From the NCBI GenBank assembly GCA_964030785.1, contig OZ034969.1, forward strand, positions 46,924,701 through 46,988,700: a stretch of 64,000 bases of DNA, given 5' to 3'. Below are positions 51,288-64,000 of this stretch, one piece after another; the first letter of the stretch is position 1; each line of letters begins with the position of its first letter. The notes under the pieces are model-generated. The model ran no database searches and was not told where the DNA came from. It was given only the letters and a program-made list of their open reading frames with translations. Both the position numbers and the translations under genes were made by a program. Source of the stretch: Siderastrea siderea. Its lineage: Eukaryota; Cnidaria; Anthozoa; Scleractinia; Rhizangiidae.

Positions 51288-54185
51288 AAAGAGCAGAGTT
51301 TGTTTCATTTTTGTAAGTTCAAGGCCCTTTAAAGGTGTAATATCAATATAGGGGTGATAAGGAAGCCCGCTTAAAACCGAATTATTAAGATACGAACTCT
51401 TGTGGGTGCATTAAGGTTGTTTTAACTCAGTGACAGCAATGTAAAACAAGGATAAGCGAATAAAATGTGGGATAAATGAATGAAACAGCGTATTGTAACA
51501 GTTTCTCGGTAACTACTTTCGTTTTTGAGTTATTATAGGGAGTGTGCCACGGGGATTTTGGTGGTGTTTTGTCAATGCTGTCCTAAAATTACGACTGGAT
51601 ACCGTCGTTCGTAAAAAATTCTCCTATAACACGAAGAAGTTTTCAATTGATTTCTTCAAGGAAAACAAATCATTATCAATCCTAAGCGATTTTTTTCAAG
51701 ACACAATGGCAGAACTTGAGGTTGCAATCCACTTCCATCCTGGCCCTTTTTGATGACTATCTTAAACATGCAATGATACAAGCAAATTGAAGCAATTTAA
51801 ATTTTTCTCAGGAATAGATGACTGAATCTCAGTCTAATGCAAGTCTACTGCAAGTTACGATTGAACTACCCCAAATAGGAAAAAATTAATAACCTCACGT
51901 TAATGTAAAAATTTTCGAAAAACATCATTTTAGCGTTTGGAAGGTAGCGCCTTCGTCATAGTAGTAGCGTCACTAATTATAAGTGTTTTTTTCACTTAGT
52001 TTCTCTCACAGTCAACGGGGTTTAACGAACAATTCGACCATAAGCTTTCTCACTAAAAACAAAACAAAAGATTACCCTGTTCTGAATGCTGAGCCTTTTC
52101 CAAAAACTGTCATTTTATGAAAACATTTGAGACACTGTTACGCGCAGGTGCAAAATTTGGCTTCCCTTCCGCGCCCAGTTGCTTTCCCCCACCCCTCCCC
52201 CCTTCCAATATTTATTGTTATTTTTTAGCCTCACGCCATGTCCAAAACATTGGTCTACAACATTGACAACGGGGAGGGGGTACTTGGGGAAATTGGCAGC
52301 TTTCCCGTGGGATAAGGCAATTTTGACTATGCAAAGGTGGGTTTTGCATGGGCAAAAGTATCTCAACAATTTTGTAGGTGAAATGTGGTAAATGGAAAAA
52401 AAGCAGTCCGAACGTCTCACTTCCGATACCCTTTACGAATCCCGGCTCGCGACCCTGTTGCCCCCCCGCCTCTTTTTCTTTCCTTTTTTTTTTTGACCTC
52501 CGTGACCTCCCTTCATCTGTTAATTGCACTTAGTTCCCCTTTCTTCCCTTGTTTCACGTAAAGTAATTCCCACCTCACAGTTAGCTCGTACACACAAGCA
52601 ATTGCAACCGTATTAAGCCAGAATCATACAAGAAACTAACATGAAGTATAATAGCAACAGAGTATTTCGAGGTTTATAATTAAAAGTCTTAGATGAATTT
52701 CACTCTGGGAATCACTGCCACATTCGTTCCTTCCCTCGTTCTTTTTCCCAGAGTTGGCGCCTGTCCGATGAGGCTTTGAGGTTGGATTAACTTGTCTGCT
52801 CGTCAGAGTTTAGAACTTTTTCGCAGTCATAACTGACGGCCATTCCACGTTTTAATATACTAGCTCAGTCAATAACTATCAGAAATTTATACAGGGCGCC
52901 ACCAGAAGTTGTGTTACTGTTTGCAGTTTTAAAAGTTATGGAAATATATGCGAATACTGAAAGGCTTGTGTTGTATCAAAATATTGCAAGGACGTATTTT
53001 ATTGTCGTTGCAGTTCTAAAGGGCGAATTTGGAGATTAGAAGGTTTTCAACGAAGTATTTTGCCGTAAAACAAACCTTTCGGTATTCCCGTAAATTCCCC
53101 ATAAATTCGTAAAGTACTGAACAGTCATACTTTTTGCACATGAGAGACCTTTGAAATTACTGAAACATGAACAGTTTAAATCAAGCAGTGTTAACTCGAT
53201 TCCTACTGTTTTATCTAAAACTTTTTTAAGATCTTGCAATTCTGACCCCCCCCCCCCCCCTCCTCCCTTCCCCCAACCTGGATTGTTATGTGGCTAAACC
53301 TTCTCTGGGATATTGCGTAAAGGTAGACAAATCATAAGCCCACGGCGCGCTCCTGGACATATTAGCTTAGTTATAACCTCATGATTAAGATTATTAGCAT
53401 TTAGAGAGGAAAAGGGTTGGGTGATGAACTAAAATGGATGGAATCCTGGGGGGTGAGTCAAGATGTAGTACATGAAGTAGTAACCCGTGTTGTCGTCACA
53501 AGCACTCAAAACAAAGATCGCGAGATCAGGTTGGACTCAATTTCAACCCTGGCAAAACCAGCAGGCTGGGGGGGGGGGGGGGGTGGGGTCGCTGGGCTGG
53601 GAAGCCAGATATGATGGAACGTCACACGATAGTAAGTATTTACGAAATTGAGAGTGATTTATTTTGTGGTACTTCTGCAATTCGCGAAAAAGTGAAACAA
53701 AGCTTAAATAAAAAAAAAACACACACACACACACTGTACGACAGGCTTTCACAAAAAGAAGAAAGTGGGATGAATTAGTGACGGCAGATGACCTTATAAT
53801 TTGCGTTTTTTTGTTTTTGTTTCAGAAATGATTTAGGTGTTTTGGTGCCGTTCATCGCAGCAATTGCAGAACTGTACGTCATGGCTAGAGTGGAAATTTG
53901 ACCCTGATCCAGCCGTTCTTTTTTTCTTTTCTTCTCTTTCTTTCCTTGTCTTTTGCCTTAGTCCTTTACCTTTTCTTCTTTCTCTTCTATTCTCCTTTCA
54001 TTTTGTTCCTTTTGGACAACTCGTTATATCGTGGCAAAGACCACAGGATCTCGTACTCTGGGAACGAGAATTAGTTCAGCTCTGTCCACCCTTATCCAGG
54101 CTTTCTCCAGACTCCTCTCTCTCAACAAAAAAGAAAAGAGATAGAATATAGAGGGCCCTGGGAAGGATGTTGATTTCGAAAGTTG

Positions 54186-54230
54186 TTACGTCACTTTACG
54201 TGTTCGTTGCTTAGTAACAGCCCTATAAAG
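54186..54230 (+). promoter_or_regulatory. Promoter-like cluster, beta copy 2
   Basis: TTACGTCA 54186-54193, GTTGCTTAGTAAC 54206-54218, TATAAAG 54224-54230; about 7.1 kb before the A5 ATG. Confidence 0.45.
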
Positions 54231-55583
54231 ACCGCGGGCACAGCCAATAGTTGCGGTGTAAACAAGACTAGTTTTTCTTCAAGGAAATGTCAGTAAAGAG
54301 AAAGCGAAGAAAGATTCGATTCCCCCTTTTGATCCTTCCCTTCCTCTTAGTTGATTCAAGCCACGATTGGCCAGGCGGATCAAAGCGCCATCAAATTATC
54401 CGATTCTAAGACTGGCGCATCCCGGGAAACTCAGATGAACAGGAAACAGACGGGATCCAACACAGATCATTTTTGACGAATTACAGTGGCACATCGAAAC
54501 AACATTCATCAACAGCCAAGAAAATGTGGCCATGTTATACTGAGGGGTAACGGGATTGAAGGTTGCTTTTTTCCCTCAAGAAAATGACGTGGAGATCTTA
54601 ATCATTTATTACGGGCCAAACCAAAGTGGCTCTAATAACAAAATGGCTGTATTAATCGTGTAGCCGTAAGGTAGGTTACAAACTGTGTTTGGGCAATCAG
54701 TTTCAATTTGTCTTCTCTACCGATAAACTGCCGGCAAAACATTTTATTTTTGTTTTTTATCAACTCAAGAATTATTCAAATTGAATACAAGTTTGTATGT
54801 ACCAGTGACAAAATCACCAAAGCAAACAAACGGCCCGCACTGTTTACAGTTTTATTGGCTGACGTGTAAGGCATTATAGCTTCTGTATTCACGTTGGAAA
54901 AAAATTTAAGGCCGATATTATTCGGCTGAGTAGGTGATTAGGTACATTAGGTGGGCTTTTACCAAAAAGTAAATATTTAACAATTTGAAAATTCGACGAA
55001 AAGGCTATAGGAATCCAGTTATATTACTGTTGTTAATATTCAATGTTGTTTCGAACTGCGTGTGTTGACTGGTACATGTAGTTATCGTTTTATTTAGTGT
55101 ATTAATTGAGTATATGAGCTCTTAACTTGATGATGTTTTATACCATGGAGGTACAGAGAGATTAAGTTATTTATCAACTAGCTGCTGTAAAAGTATGCAA
55201 GAATTTGTCCCAGAGCCGAGAAAGTTGGGTTGACCCAATTTATGAGAATCTGAATTTGATCTTTTTCAACTGGCTTTGACAGTTACTCGACAACAAAAAA
55301 GAAAATAAAAGAGATAATTCCATTGGGCGAATAGCATTGGTTGTTAGACGATAACTCACGATCATCAAAGAAAAGTTAACTGTTTATTTGTATTTTCAAA
55401 ACTTGATCTGACGAGAACTTAATTATGCATAGAATTATTTTCTTGGTTCCAAATTGTGAGAAACAGAAGGCGAAAGTTCCAAATTTTGATTTAATTTGTG
55501 GAATTATGTGATTATAATTTGTGAATTTTTAACTCACTGTGATGTTGTTGATCAAGCAAACCTTTATTTTCTTTTAAATTTAG

Positions 55584-55640
55584 GTTACGCTTTTCTTTCT
55601 CGGATCAGGGAGGCCATGCTAACGCTGGTTGATTTCAAAG
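55584..55640 (+). other. Candidate untranslated exon, beta copy 2
   Basis: 57-nt equivalent of 6749-6804; both borders kept. Confidence 0.35.
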
Positions 55641-57695
55641 GTAAATGAGTTATTTGTATATAAAATACAACGAGTAGAAATCTTATAATGGCCCTAAATT
55701 GCATCGATGAGTCTCAGACGTATAATTATAAGCTACTTCTTGAAGTAAATTCTTTCACGTCTTCAATTAATTAAGCTGGTCTGCATTCCTAGAATTTGGT
55801 TAATTTATCAGATGAACTTCGCGTATTGAAGAGGACGTTCGGTTTGTCAGTTTTTACAGGTTTTGATCAATTTTCAAGTAAGATTTTGGGTTTTGCACTA
55901 AACATTTGCGAGTTTTTTTTTTCCGTTCCTTTTCTCGGTTTTCCCATTTTGAGCGGAACACGGAAAAAGCGAAACAAAAAGCAGGTTTTAGGCGTGCCTT
56001 CGCTCGAGTTCCATTTTTGGTGTGTTGGATACTTAGGAGTTTTACTGATTTTCGGTTTGGATTCTAATTTTTCTGCGGTCGATATTTATTTCGGTTATGT
56101 GAATTTTTATACGTCCGTGGATCATTCTTATTTGATCAGTTAATTTATTTTTGAGTGAAAAGAAAATCAAAGAGACGTCACAGGCTACACTAGCGATTGT
56201 TTGCTCACAGGAGCGAGCAAATTTTTTGCCAAACATTTTCGCGTCGCCAGCGCACTGCGAACAACCCACTTGTATCCACCCTTGCACAGGCGCCGATGCG
56301 ACAGCTTAAAAAAGTGGCAAGATATCTTATGAGCTGAATTTTTCACGATGAAGCCGATGTTTTACAGCAACGTGTTGCCAAATGTATCCACCAACGCGCG
56401 CTGTCAAATTAAAGCGACAACTTTGAAAGCCGTTTCGTTGCCTGTGAAAGCCGTTTAGCCGAGGCTAAATATTTCAAAAACTCGCGGAGTCTTAAAAAGT
56501 TTCAAGTATTCGGGAAGCCAACAGCAGCTAGAACATTCGGGGGACAAAAATCTCTTCCCTAAAATATTCTGCTAAAGAACCTGAACAGATTGATCTGTGT
56601 TAGCTAAAGAACCCAAGAACACACGGGAAGACATTTCAAGTATTCTGACGGATTTTCTCGAGGGGTGCCACTGAGATTTCGCTTTTATGGACCATTCAGG
56701 AAGAAAGGAAATACCCGGCTTGCTAAAAACTCAAATATGCTAACTTAAATGTGCACGTTTTAACTAACCCACTATTTTGTTTCTGGTTAATATGTCTGAG
56801 GGCAATTCAATAGCTAACATATTGATTTTGTAATGTTCTACGCCTGGATAATGTTCACTATTCCTTTTCAGTAATGTTCTACTGTTATTTTTACAAATTA
56901 ACTGATCAAACACGTCGCAGTCGTTCGCAGCATCACTGAAGCAAATTTCGCTAAAAAACGTAGTCATTCACTTGTCAGAACGAGAACTGTGTGAAAAAAA
57001 AAATGATATTATCACATGGGCGACTTAGCTCAGTTAGCTAAAGTCTTTGTACAAAGAGTATCTAGGGACCCACAGACCATAGAAACGGATAAAAATACAC
57101 TGATTGTGATTAAGTTCTGCTCTTTTTCGGTGTGATAACAGGGTATTTTAGACAAATTAAAGAATATGGAGATGATATACGTTTCACCTAGCCTTGAAAT
57201 AATGGGGTTTAATAATGTGTGTGGAGAAAAAGAGAAACACTTGTCTCATAGATAAAATCTCTAAGGCATTTTTTGCCCTGACCTTAAATCATTCCGCCTT
57301 ACGGAATATTGTAAAAACGCTTTTTTCCCCTTAAACCTGACAGTAACAGAGCAAAATTATCTCCAATTAAGGATGCAGAGCTAATCAAAGCAGAAATAAA
57401 CGACACTATTCTATTGGACTAAACGAATACGTTGCAAGCCGTTCTACTGAGCCAATAGGATTGCTGGTTAGAAACTGTATGTTGTTTCACAAACTTGTTC
57501 GTGCGAGAACTCAGTTAGTAAACAAAGCAAAACGACAGGGTTTGGGTAACAAAGAAATCAAACATCACCCCTAAACAGGAAAAAGAAGGACCGAAAGCTC
57601 ACGTGTAAGCTCGGAGTTTCTTGATTATTATCTTTTGTGGTTTGTTTATTTACTTGCTTTGGCAGACCTAATTGCTTTCTTCTCTACTATTTCAG

Positions 57696-57745
57696 CTTCT
57701 TGTTGTCATCCTTTAAAAACCGAAGCGTTGTTCATTTGAATTAAG
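57696..57745 (+). other. Candidate untranslated exon, beta copy 2 first unit
   Basis: 50-nt equivalent, TTTCAG/GTGAGT borders. Confidence 0.35.
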
Positions 57746-58978
57746 GTGAGTGATTAAAATCAGAAACCTGGTGTTATCTTTTGCCATCGATTCACCGCAA
57801 CAAAAATTGGTACAGATTTAATTAACAGAGAAAAAGAAAATATTGAACGTTCGGGTTGATTTACGCTCACTAACAGGTTGGACCTCATGGACCTCAGTTA
57901 AAGAAATGTGTTGCCAAAACTCCTCTGTGAAAAAACGGTGTTATAATTATTAATTTATCCTAACAATATATCGTTTTTCTGACCCATTCAGGGAGAAAGA
58001 AAATACCGGGCTTCCTAGAGATTCAAATTTCTCACTACAATGCTCACATTTTAACTTACCTCACTTTTTTTGTTTCTCGTTTAAAATATGTCTGACGGCA
58101 ATTTAAGTCCTAACATAGATTTTGTAATGTTCTACGTTATCTTCATTTTAAAAATCTTGGATAATGTTATGACTATTCGTTTTCAATAATGTTCTACTGT
58201 TACTCTTACAAATAACTGATCAAACTCACGTTGTAGTCATTTGCAGCCTCACTGCAGGCTTTCGCTCAAAACGTACTTCTCCACTTCTCAAATAGAGAGG
58301 CTGTGCGAGGATAGATGTATCATATGCGCGCCTTAGCTGAAGTCTTTGTACAGAGAGTAACTTGGCACACACAGAGTAAAAGAGATAGTGAAGGGCTTAG
58401 TTCTGCTCTTTTTCCCTTGAGACGATAGGGTATTTTAGAGAATTTTAGAGAAATTTAAGAATATGGAGATCACATACGTTATACATAGCCTTACAATAAT
58501 GGGATTTAATATGTGTGTGAAGTAAAAGAAAACACTTTTCCCATAGACTACAAAATCTCTACAGGCATTTTTTGCCCTGCCTTTAGTTATTCTATTCAGA
58601 ATATTGCAAAGACTCTTTTTTTTTTCAAAATCTGAGAGGAACAAAGCGAAATTCACTCTAATTCAGGAAACAGAGCTTAGCAAAGCGAAAATGAAAGAAG
58701 CTCTTCTATTGGACAAAACAGCTAATTGACAAACCATTCTACTGAGCCAATAGGATTGCTTGTTAGAATGAGTATGTTGTTTCACCAACTTGTTCTTGCG
58801 AGTACTCAGTCAGTAAATAAAGCAAAAGGATAAGTTTGGGTAACAAAGAAAATATTTTTATCCCTAAACTGGGTAAAGAAAGAACCGAAGAAGCTCGCCT
58901 TGTAAGCTCACAGTTTCTTTATCATTATCTTTTGTGGTTTCTTTAATGAACCCATTTTTTTCTTATCTACTCTTTCAG

Positions 58979-59025
58979 CTTCTTGTTTTCGCCTTAAATC
59001 CTAAGTGCTGTTCACTTCAATTAAG
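58979..59025 (+). other. Candidate untranslated exon, beta copy 2 second unit
   Basis: 47-nt equivalent, CTTTCAG/GTGAGT borders. Confidence 0.33.
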
Positions 59026-61070
59026 GTGAGTGATTGAATTCAGAAGTCTGATGTTGACTGATACCTTCGATTCACCGTGCGAGGGTCTCGCGGAATGAAA
59101 CAAAAATTCTGCAGATTTAATTAACGGGGAAAAAGAAAATTCTGAACTTTCAGTTGGATTCATGCTCACTAACAGGTTTAGACTATCAGTTTTTTTCTTT
59201 TTGCGAGCAAAAGTCCTTTATATTGCGTTTGATTTTGATGTGTGTTTCATTAAACAAAGAAATTTATCGTCCCTGGCTCTAGAACAATCAAGCTCGAGGT
59301 TCCTATTGCTAAAATTTTACCTAAAAAGCTCAGAGACAAAAATAGCTTTAACTGCTAGATTATCACGCGGCCTTGTTCGCTCGCCAATAACTTCATGTTG
59401 CAAAATTGATTCTTTTCTGTTAAAAATGGTGTCACCCCATTATCAATTTTTCACGCCAACTTTAATTGTAGAATTTAACTTCGCGCGACTGCGGAAAAAC
59501 AACAAAGAACGAAGCTCCAGTTTTCAGTTGGTTACCCCGTATTCTCTTGGTGAACAGAAGCCAAAAATTAACGAGCCATGATCCTTCGTAACAACATGAT
59601 CGTGGGTTTAACTGCAGTTTTCTTTTTGTTCGATTTAATATATAGCCACCTAGTTTGAAAGGCAACCACAGAAATTTGTGCATGTATTAACTACTATCAT
59701 TAAATTGAACGAAAGACGAAAACAGACTGAAGAGGTGAAGAGACTCGTTTTGTGATCAACTGATCTTCAGCGCAGCAACCTTCGTCGACATTACCTTCCT
59801 TGTTGTACATTAGTCATTTGAAGATCAGAAATTCTGAAATTCCGTTTCAATTTAATTTTGTTTTCCTGTTATGTATTACATAGAGTTTGAGCTATTTTCT
59901 TTGCTAGGTTTGACACAAAGTACCTGTGCCTCTAAGCTGCTTTTTTTGACGAACAACACTGCTTGCACCGTTTTGTGTTACTCGCCTTTATTTTTGCCTA
60001 GGTTTTATTTCAGTTACTCATTTAGATTTAGGCGTACGTATCGTCAAAATTTCGTGAAAAATAAAGCCTTAAAAATCAAACCAACTCACATGTTTACGTT
60101 GTTTCTGTCGTTATCGAAATTACTTTTCATTTGTTCACGACTCATCAAATATCACGAAAATTTGGCCCGCGAGCAATTTCTTCACAAATTTCACACGATT
60201 TTCGCAAATACTAAACCCTTATTACGGGCGATCTTCACCGTTAATTAAATCAGTTTAAGAGGCAGGTTTCATCAGATTTTACCAGGCTTCAACAGATTTA
60301 TTACAGTATCCACATTGTGCACGTCACCAGCTCTCATACTTGCTGTATCATGAAGTAAAGAGTGACAAAAGAGTTCCTATCATTGGCCCATTCGGGAAAT
60401 GCTCTAACCAATAAGAACACTTCTTCTAATTTTGGAATCTTACACGTGATAAACCTTTAAGTCGTACTTTTTCGTGTAACTTGTCAAAACAACCCAAAAT
60501 AAAAGACGTTATGAGATTGGTCCATTCGGGCATAATCTAACTAATAGGATTGCTTGTCTAATTTTGGAATGTTACACGTAATCAGGTCAAAAACGTGTTT
60601 TGTCGTGAAATTCGTTTACCAGAGATAAAACTTTCAGTGTCGAGAGCAAGTGATCATTAACTCTTGGTAACAGCAAGAGGTTTATCATTCTTCGTCGGAT
60701 GATTATAGACACTCTATCAAGGTTGGTACCGTATACACAACCGTAAGCTAACTCAATGACTCTCACTTTCAGACTAAGCTTAAAATGAAATGAAGTCTTA
60801 AGAACGTTAGGAAAAGGCAAAAATAACATTTGAAAAAGCACGAGGGACAAAACCAGATAATGTTTATCACTTTAGGCGATACCTATCACGTTTAAACTAA
60901 TTTTAAAACGAAATGAGGTCTTCAAAATTTTGATTATTATTACAGTAAAAAGGAAAGGAACTGCTTTCCGGTGTAAAATGCAAAAGATGGATAATCCCGT
61001 TTCGTTTTGATGGAGATTCCAGTCGGATAATTTATACGAGAATTATCGTCAAAAATGTTGATTTAGGGGT

Positions 61071-61082
61071 TAGCGTACGCTA
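61071..61082. promoter_or_regulatory. TAGCGTACGCTA palindrome before A5
   Basis: 302 bp before the ATG at 61373. Confidence 0.42.
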
Positions 61083-61372
61083 CGGCATTGCAATTGTTTA
61101 CGAACTACTCTAGAATATACGCCATTTTCGTTTTTACCTTTTCCCAAGTTTGCTGTTTCCTGATTCATTCCATAATGTTAGTGGAACTGTGTGTGATGCA
61201 TGACTGAAAGAGTCCAACGCAGATTCAAATATTGGTCAATCCTGACAGCGATTATTTAGTCCACCATACCATAATGTACTATTCTGTTCAGTTAGTTTGG
61301 ATCACCGTTTTTTTTTTTGGACACTTCGCATGTTAATATCCACAGGTTGCAAGATAAACCCAAGGTGCCGAT

Positions 61373-63622
61373 ATGAAGATGCTGCTGACCACCATTTTAT
61401 GTGTAGTGCTGTCGCTGGTCATCACCTTGTGTTCTGCGAATAGCAACAGCAGCAGCAAACCACGTGACAACAAGGTGAGTTTATTTTAGCGACGTAAAAA
61501 CGGTGAATACTTCTTTATTTCACCTGATCCATTACTGCTACTGACCTATGCTTACTCTTTACAGCTCTACAGTTTCTGACTGTTTCCTTTTTCTTTTCTC
61601 TTTTTTTTGGTCACTTAAGGACGGTGCCTCCTTTTGTTACCGCGCATACGTTCTACACATCTCGGGATATTCGGGTTTCAGGAATTTGCCCACTAATACG
61701 ACAATATTTTTGCGTGGTGTAAGACTACGTGAAAAAAGCAGATCTTAGCAAGGGCTATCAGAATCCAAAAAGAAAATTGGGGGTAACGGCGCATTTTTCA
61801 GAGATAATTGAGCTTAAATTTGGAAAGAAATTGCCATACATTCTTTGTATTTTAACGCTTTTTTAGAATTATGGTTGCTTAATTATCTCTGAAAAATTCG
61901 TGGTTACACACATTTTTCTTTTTGGATTCCAATAACCTTTGGTAAGATCTACTTTTTCCCCATAGTGATAACCTTTGCAAAAATACACCTATATTAGGAG
62001 GCACCGTCCTTAAGTCTATCGTGTGAAATGCCATTTTTTTTTGGGTGTGAGTTCTTATATTTTTTGTGATGAAGGAGTCAATGCGCGTCTATAAAAACTT
62101 ATCAAACATTTTCGTGAAAAATTTTCTGCGTTTTCTTCGGTTTTGTAATTTAGCTTTTCAGTTCCCGTTTGATACTATGGTATTGTAATTAAATAAGTGC
62201 TTGTCAACAAAAGTGCGATCTTACAAAGTAGATCGATAATCAGCAGTATAATTTTTTCACTGTTTCTAGAGAAATCCTTTGAATAAAACAAATACGGTAA
62301 TTTATACAAACATCGACTAGTACTATGAATGGGGAGTTATTGGTTTATTGCAGGGTCTATTGTCCGAGCTACAATATTGCGCTTTGCATGCTGTTTGTGT
62401 CAAAATTACATCCACAACACACTTCTATTCAATTTCATTCCTTTCACTAAGGGCCCTCAGGAGATCTCACCACAGGGATCTTGTGGACACAGTGCGTGTT
62501 TCTGCGCACCAGGCATTCCAGGCATCCCAGGAAGCCCTGGACCCGCGGGACCAGTAGGTGTTGCGGGATTACCAGGCAATCATGGACCTGAAGGACCAAT
62601 GGGCCCACGAGGAAACAAGGGTGACGAAGGCGCTCATGGAAGACGAGGTCTACAAGGACCTAAGGGAGCTCAAGGTCCCTCGGGTCCTGTGGGTCCACCT
62701 GGAAAGAAGGGTCAACAAGGTGTTCGTGGAAGCCAAGGTCCCCAAGGTTCCAAGGGACCTCAAGGACCCTCGGGTCCTGCAGGTCCACCCGGAAAGAAGG
62801 GTGATGCAGGTGCTCGTGGGAGTCAAGGTCCACCCGGCCTCCAGGGTCCTCCAGGCTCCTTGGTTCGTAACTGGAAACAATGCGCTTTTAAGAATCTCAA
62901 TGACGGAAAGGACAGTGGATTGATCAAGGTAATACGAAGCTTTACAAACCTTAACTTATTGCGTCCACAAACTGACATTTTTGTTGAATTGATCAGCTAA
63001 ACCGTAAGTACATAGCTCCAAGTTAAAACTTTGATTATGTTCAGGATAAATCTGTGGGACATTAGTGGCAAAAAATTTTCAATAAAAATTCTTAAACATA
63101 AATGGCTAAAGTCGTGCTGTTTGTCCTTTGAATTTTTATATGCTACCGTCAGTGTAGCTTTTTCTTATCTTAGCTCGATTTAGTTACACTGAACTTAATA
63201 TTCTTAAGATTTTGATTTCTGCTTCTTATTTAGTTTATTCCTTTTCATTTTTTTTGCAGGAATGTGTGTTTAAGAAAATGTCTGAGAAAACCGCGTTGCG
63301 AGTCTACTGGGCTGGTAATCTTCGCATCGTCAACTGCGACGCCTGCTGTAGGCGATGGTATTTTACCTTCAACGGTGCAGAGTGCTCTACGCCGGCAGCC
63401 ATTGATGGTGTGGTTTACATGCGGTATGGAACTGGCGGGAAATACAAGGATTTACACCGCCCACGTCACATTGAAGGAGTGTGTGAGAAAATCCGCAAGG
63501 GCACAGTGCGCGTGGGATTCTGGGTCGGTAACTGTGCTGGATATGGATCTGCTGACGCGTACACCGGGTGGAACTCAGTGTCCCGGATCTACGTGGAAGA
63601 AATACCTTCTCCACAAGCTTAA
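61373..63622 (+). CDS. CTHRC1-like secreted collagen, copy A5 (complete)
   Basis: Exons 61373-61474, 62452-62928 and 63260-63622 (phase 0) give 313 residues: signal peptide (MKMLLTTIL), an SNSSSKPRDNK spacer, a QEISPQGSCGHSACFC linker, 38 Gly-X-Y triplets, RNWKQCAF, then the globular domain with [21 protein letters not shown] and TGWNSVSR. The first donor is GTGAGT (GTCAGT in the other copies); the second is GTAATA, shared only with A0. The part from 62668 on is nearly identical to A0. Intron 1 carries the same TTAA-flanked insertion as A3 (61619-62009). The usual AATAAA after the stop reads AATAAT at 63809-63814; another AATAAA lies upstream at 63718-63723 and could serve. Complete and apparently functional. 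Confidence 0.9.
61619..62009. mobile_element. Same TTAA-flanked MITE in intron 1 of A5
   Basis: Orthologue of 38352-38741, with TTAA at 61615-61618 and 62010-62013 and a few substitutions. It marks the A lineage. Confidence 0.78.
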
Positions 63623-64000
63623 AAAGAGCAGATTTTGATTCTCTCTTTTTTTGTAAGTTTAAGGTGATTTAAAGGTGTAACATCAATATTGAAGGGATGA
63701 TAAGGAAGCCCACTTGCAATAAAACCGAACAGTTTAAGATATCAACTCCGGTGGGTGCATCAGCGTTGTTGTAACTCAGTAGCAGCAATGTAAAACAAGG
63801 AACCAGCAAATAATTGTGGGATAAATGAATGAAACAGCGTGTTGTATCAGTTTTTGCGTTGCTACTTTCGTTGTTGAGTTATTATAGGCAGTGTGTCACA
63901 GCAAGGGATGATAATAAAGTGGATACTGCGCAGCATCTTGAACTTGTAAAACAGAAGTCAGAAATAAGTTATATGCGCTGTTGATTGTCATATAATGACA
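63623..64000. repeat. Start of a third alpha-type spacer, cut by the window end
   Basis: Matches 956-1333 nearly base for base. It contains the A5 3' UTR and the left part of the 9-bp-TSD element (from 63899). This suggests that another alpha spacer and another gene copy follow. Confidence 0.8.
63899..64000. mobile_element. Same 9-bp-TSD MITE, cut by window end
   Basis: Left arm only, after AGTGTGTCA at 63890-63898, ending inside the inverted-repeat stem. Confidence 0.7.

Larger units (their letters stand above)
56680..59179. repeat. Internal tandem duplication within beta copy 2
   Basis: Same structure as 33431-35919 (units 56680-57879 and 57972-59179), so it predates the duplication of beta. 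Confidence 0.75.
51288..61372. repeat. Spacer beta, copy 2 (B4 to A5)
   Basis: About 10.1 kb, near-identical partner of 27995-38104, including the C and G homopolymers (53246-53260, 53568-53583), the promoter-like cluster (54186-54230), the candidate exons (55584-55640, 57696-57745, 58979-59025), the internal duplication (56680-59179) and the palindrome (61071-61082). No protein gene recognised. Confidence 0.85.

Overview
The window is animal (intron-containing, about 37-40% GC by eye) nuclear DNA. It most likely comes from an anthozoan cnidarian such as a stony coral: the genes encode small secreted collagens of the CTHRC1 type, and the spacers are packed with short inverted-repeat transposons and tRNA-derived SINEs. 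The species call is inference; the gene family call rests on the cysteine pattern and motifs of the C-terminal domain.

Layout. Six copies of one three-exon gene lie head to tail on the + strand: A0 (1-955, 5' end outside the window), B1 (11333-13160), B2 (26277-27994), A3 (38105-40355), B4 (50270-51287, exon 2 damaged) and A5 (61373-63622). Each intact copy has exon 1 (34 codons, signal peptide), exon 2 (Cys-rich linker plus 28-38 Gly-X-Y triplets) and exon 3 (120-121 codons, C-terminal globular domain). All introns are phase 0. A and B are two sequence types, distinguished by the exon 3 start (MSEK or MSDK), the C-terminus (PSPQA or PPxQA) and the linked transposon insertions.

The spacers are homologous too and fall into three forms: alpha (after A0 and A3), beta (after B2 and B4) and gamma (after B1). 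The order is A0-alpha-B1-gamma-B2-beta-A3-alpha-B4-beta-A5. A3 to A5 and B2 to B4 are both about 23.3 kb apart, so the array is a dimeric higher-order repeat (A-alpha-B-beta). It either gained an extra gamma-B monomer on the left or lost one on the right. The first 1333 bases of the window are almost identical to the last 1333, so the array probably continues on both sides.

The spacers hold no other protein gene that I can recognise. They do hold conserved signals: a CRE/X-box/TATA-like cluster about 6-7 kb upstream of the B1, A3, B4 and A5 start codons, short sequences flanked by AG and GT that could be 5'-UTR exons, tandem ATTGG/CCAAT blocks, and a 12-bp palindrome about 300 bp before each ATG. 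Because paralogous units supply empty sites, several transposon insertions can be delimited with their target duplications (TTAA, TA, 9 bp).

The proteins are probably secreted, trimerise through the collagen stretch and act in the extracellular matrix or in Wnt/planar-polarity signalling, as CTHRC1 does in vertebrates. That role is known for the family and inferred here.
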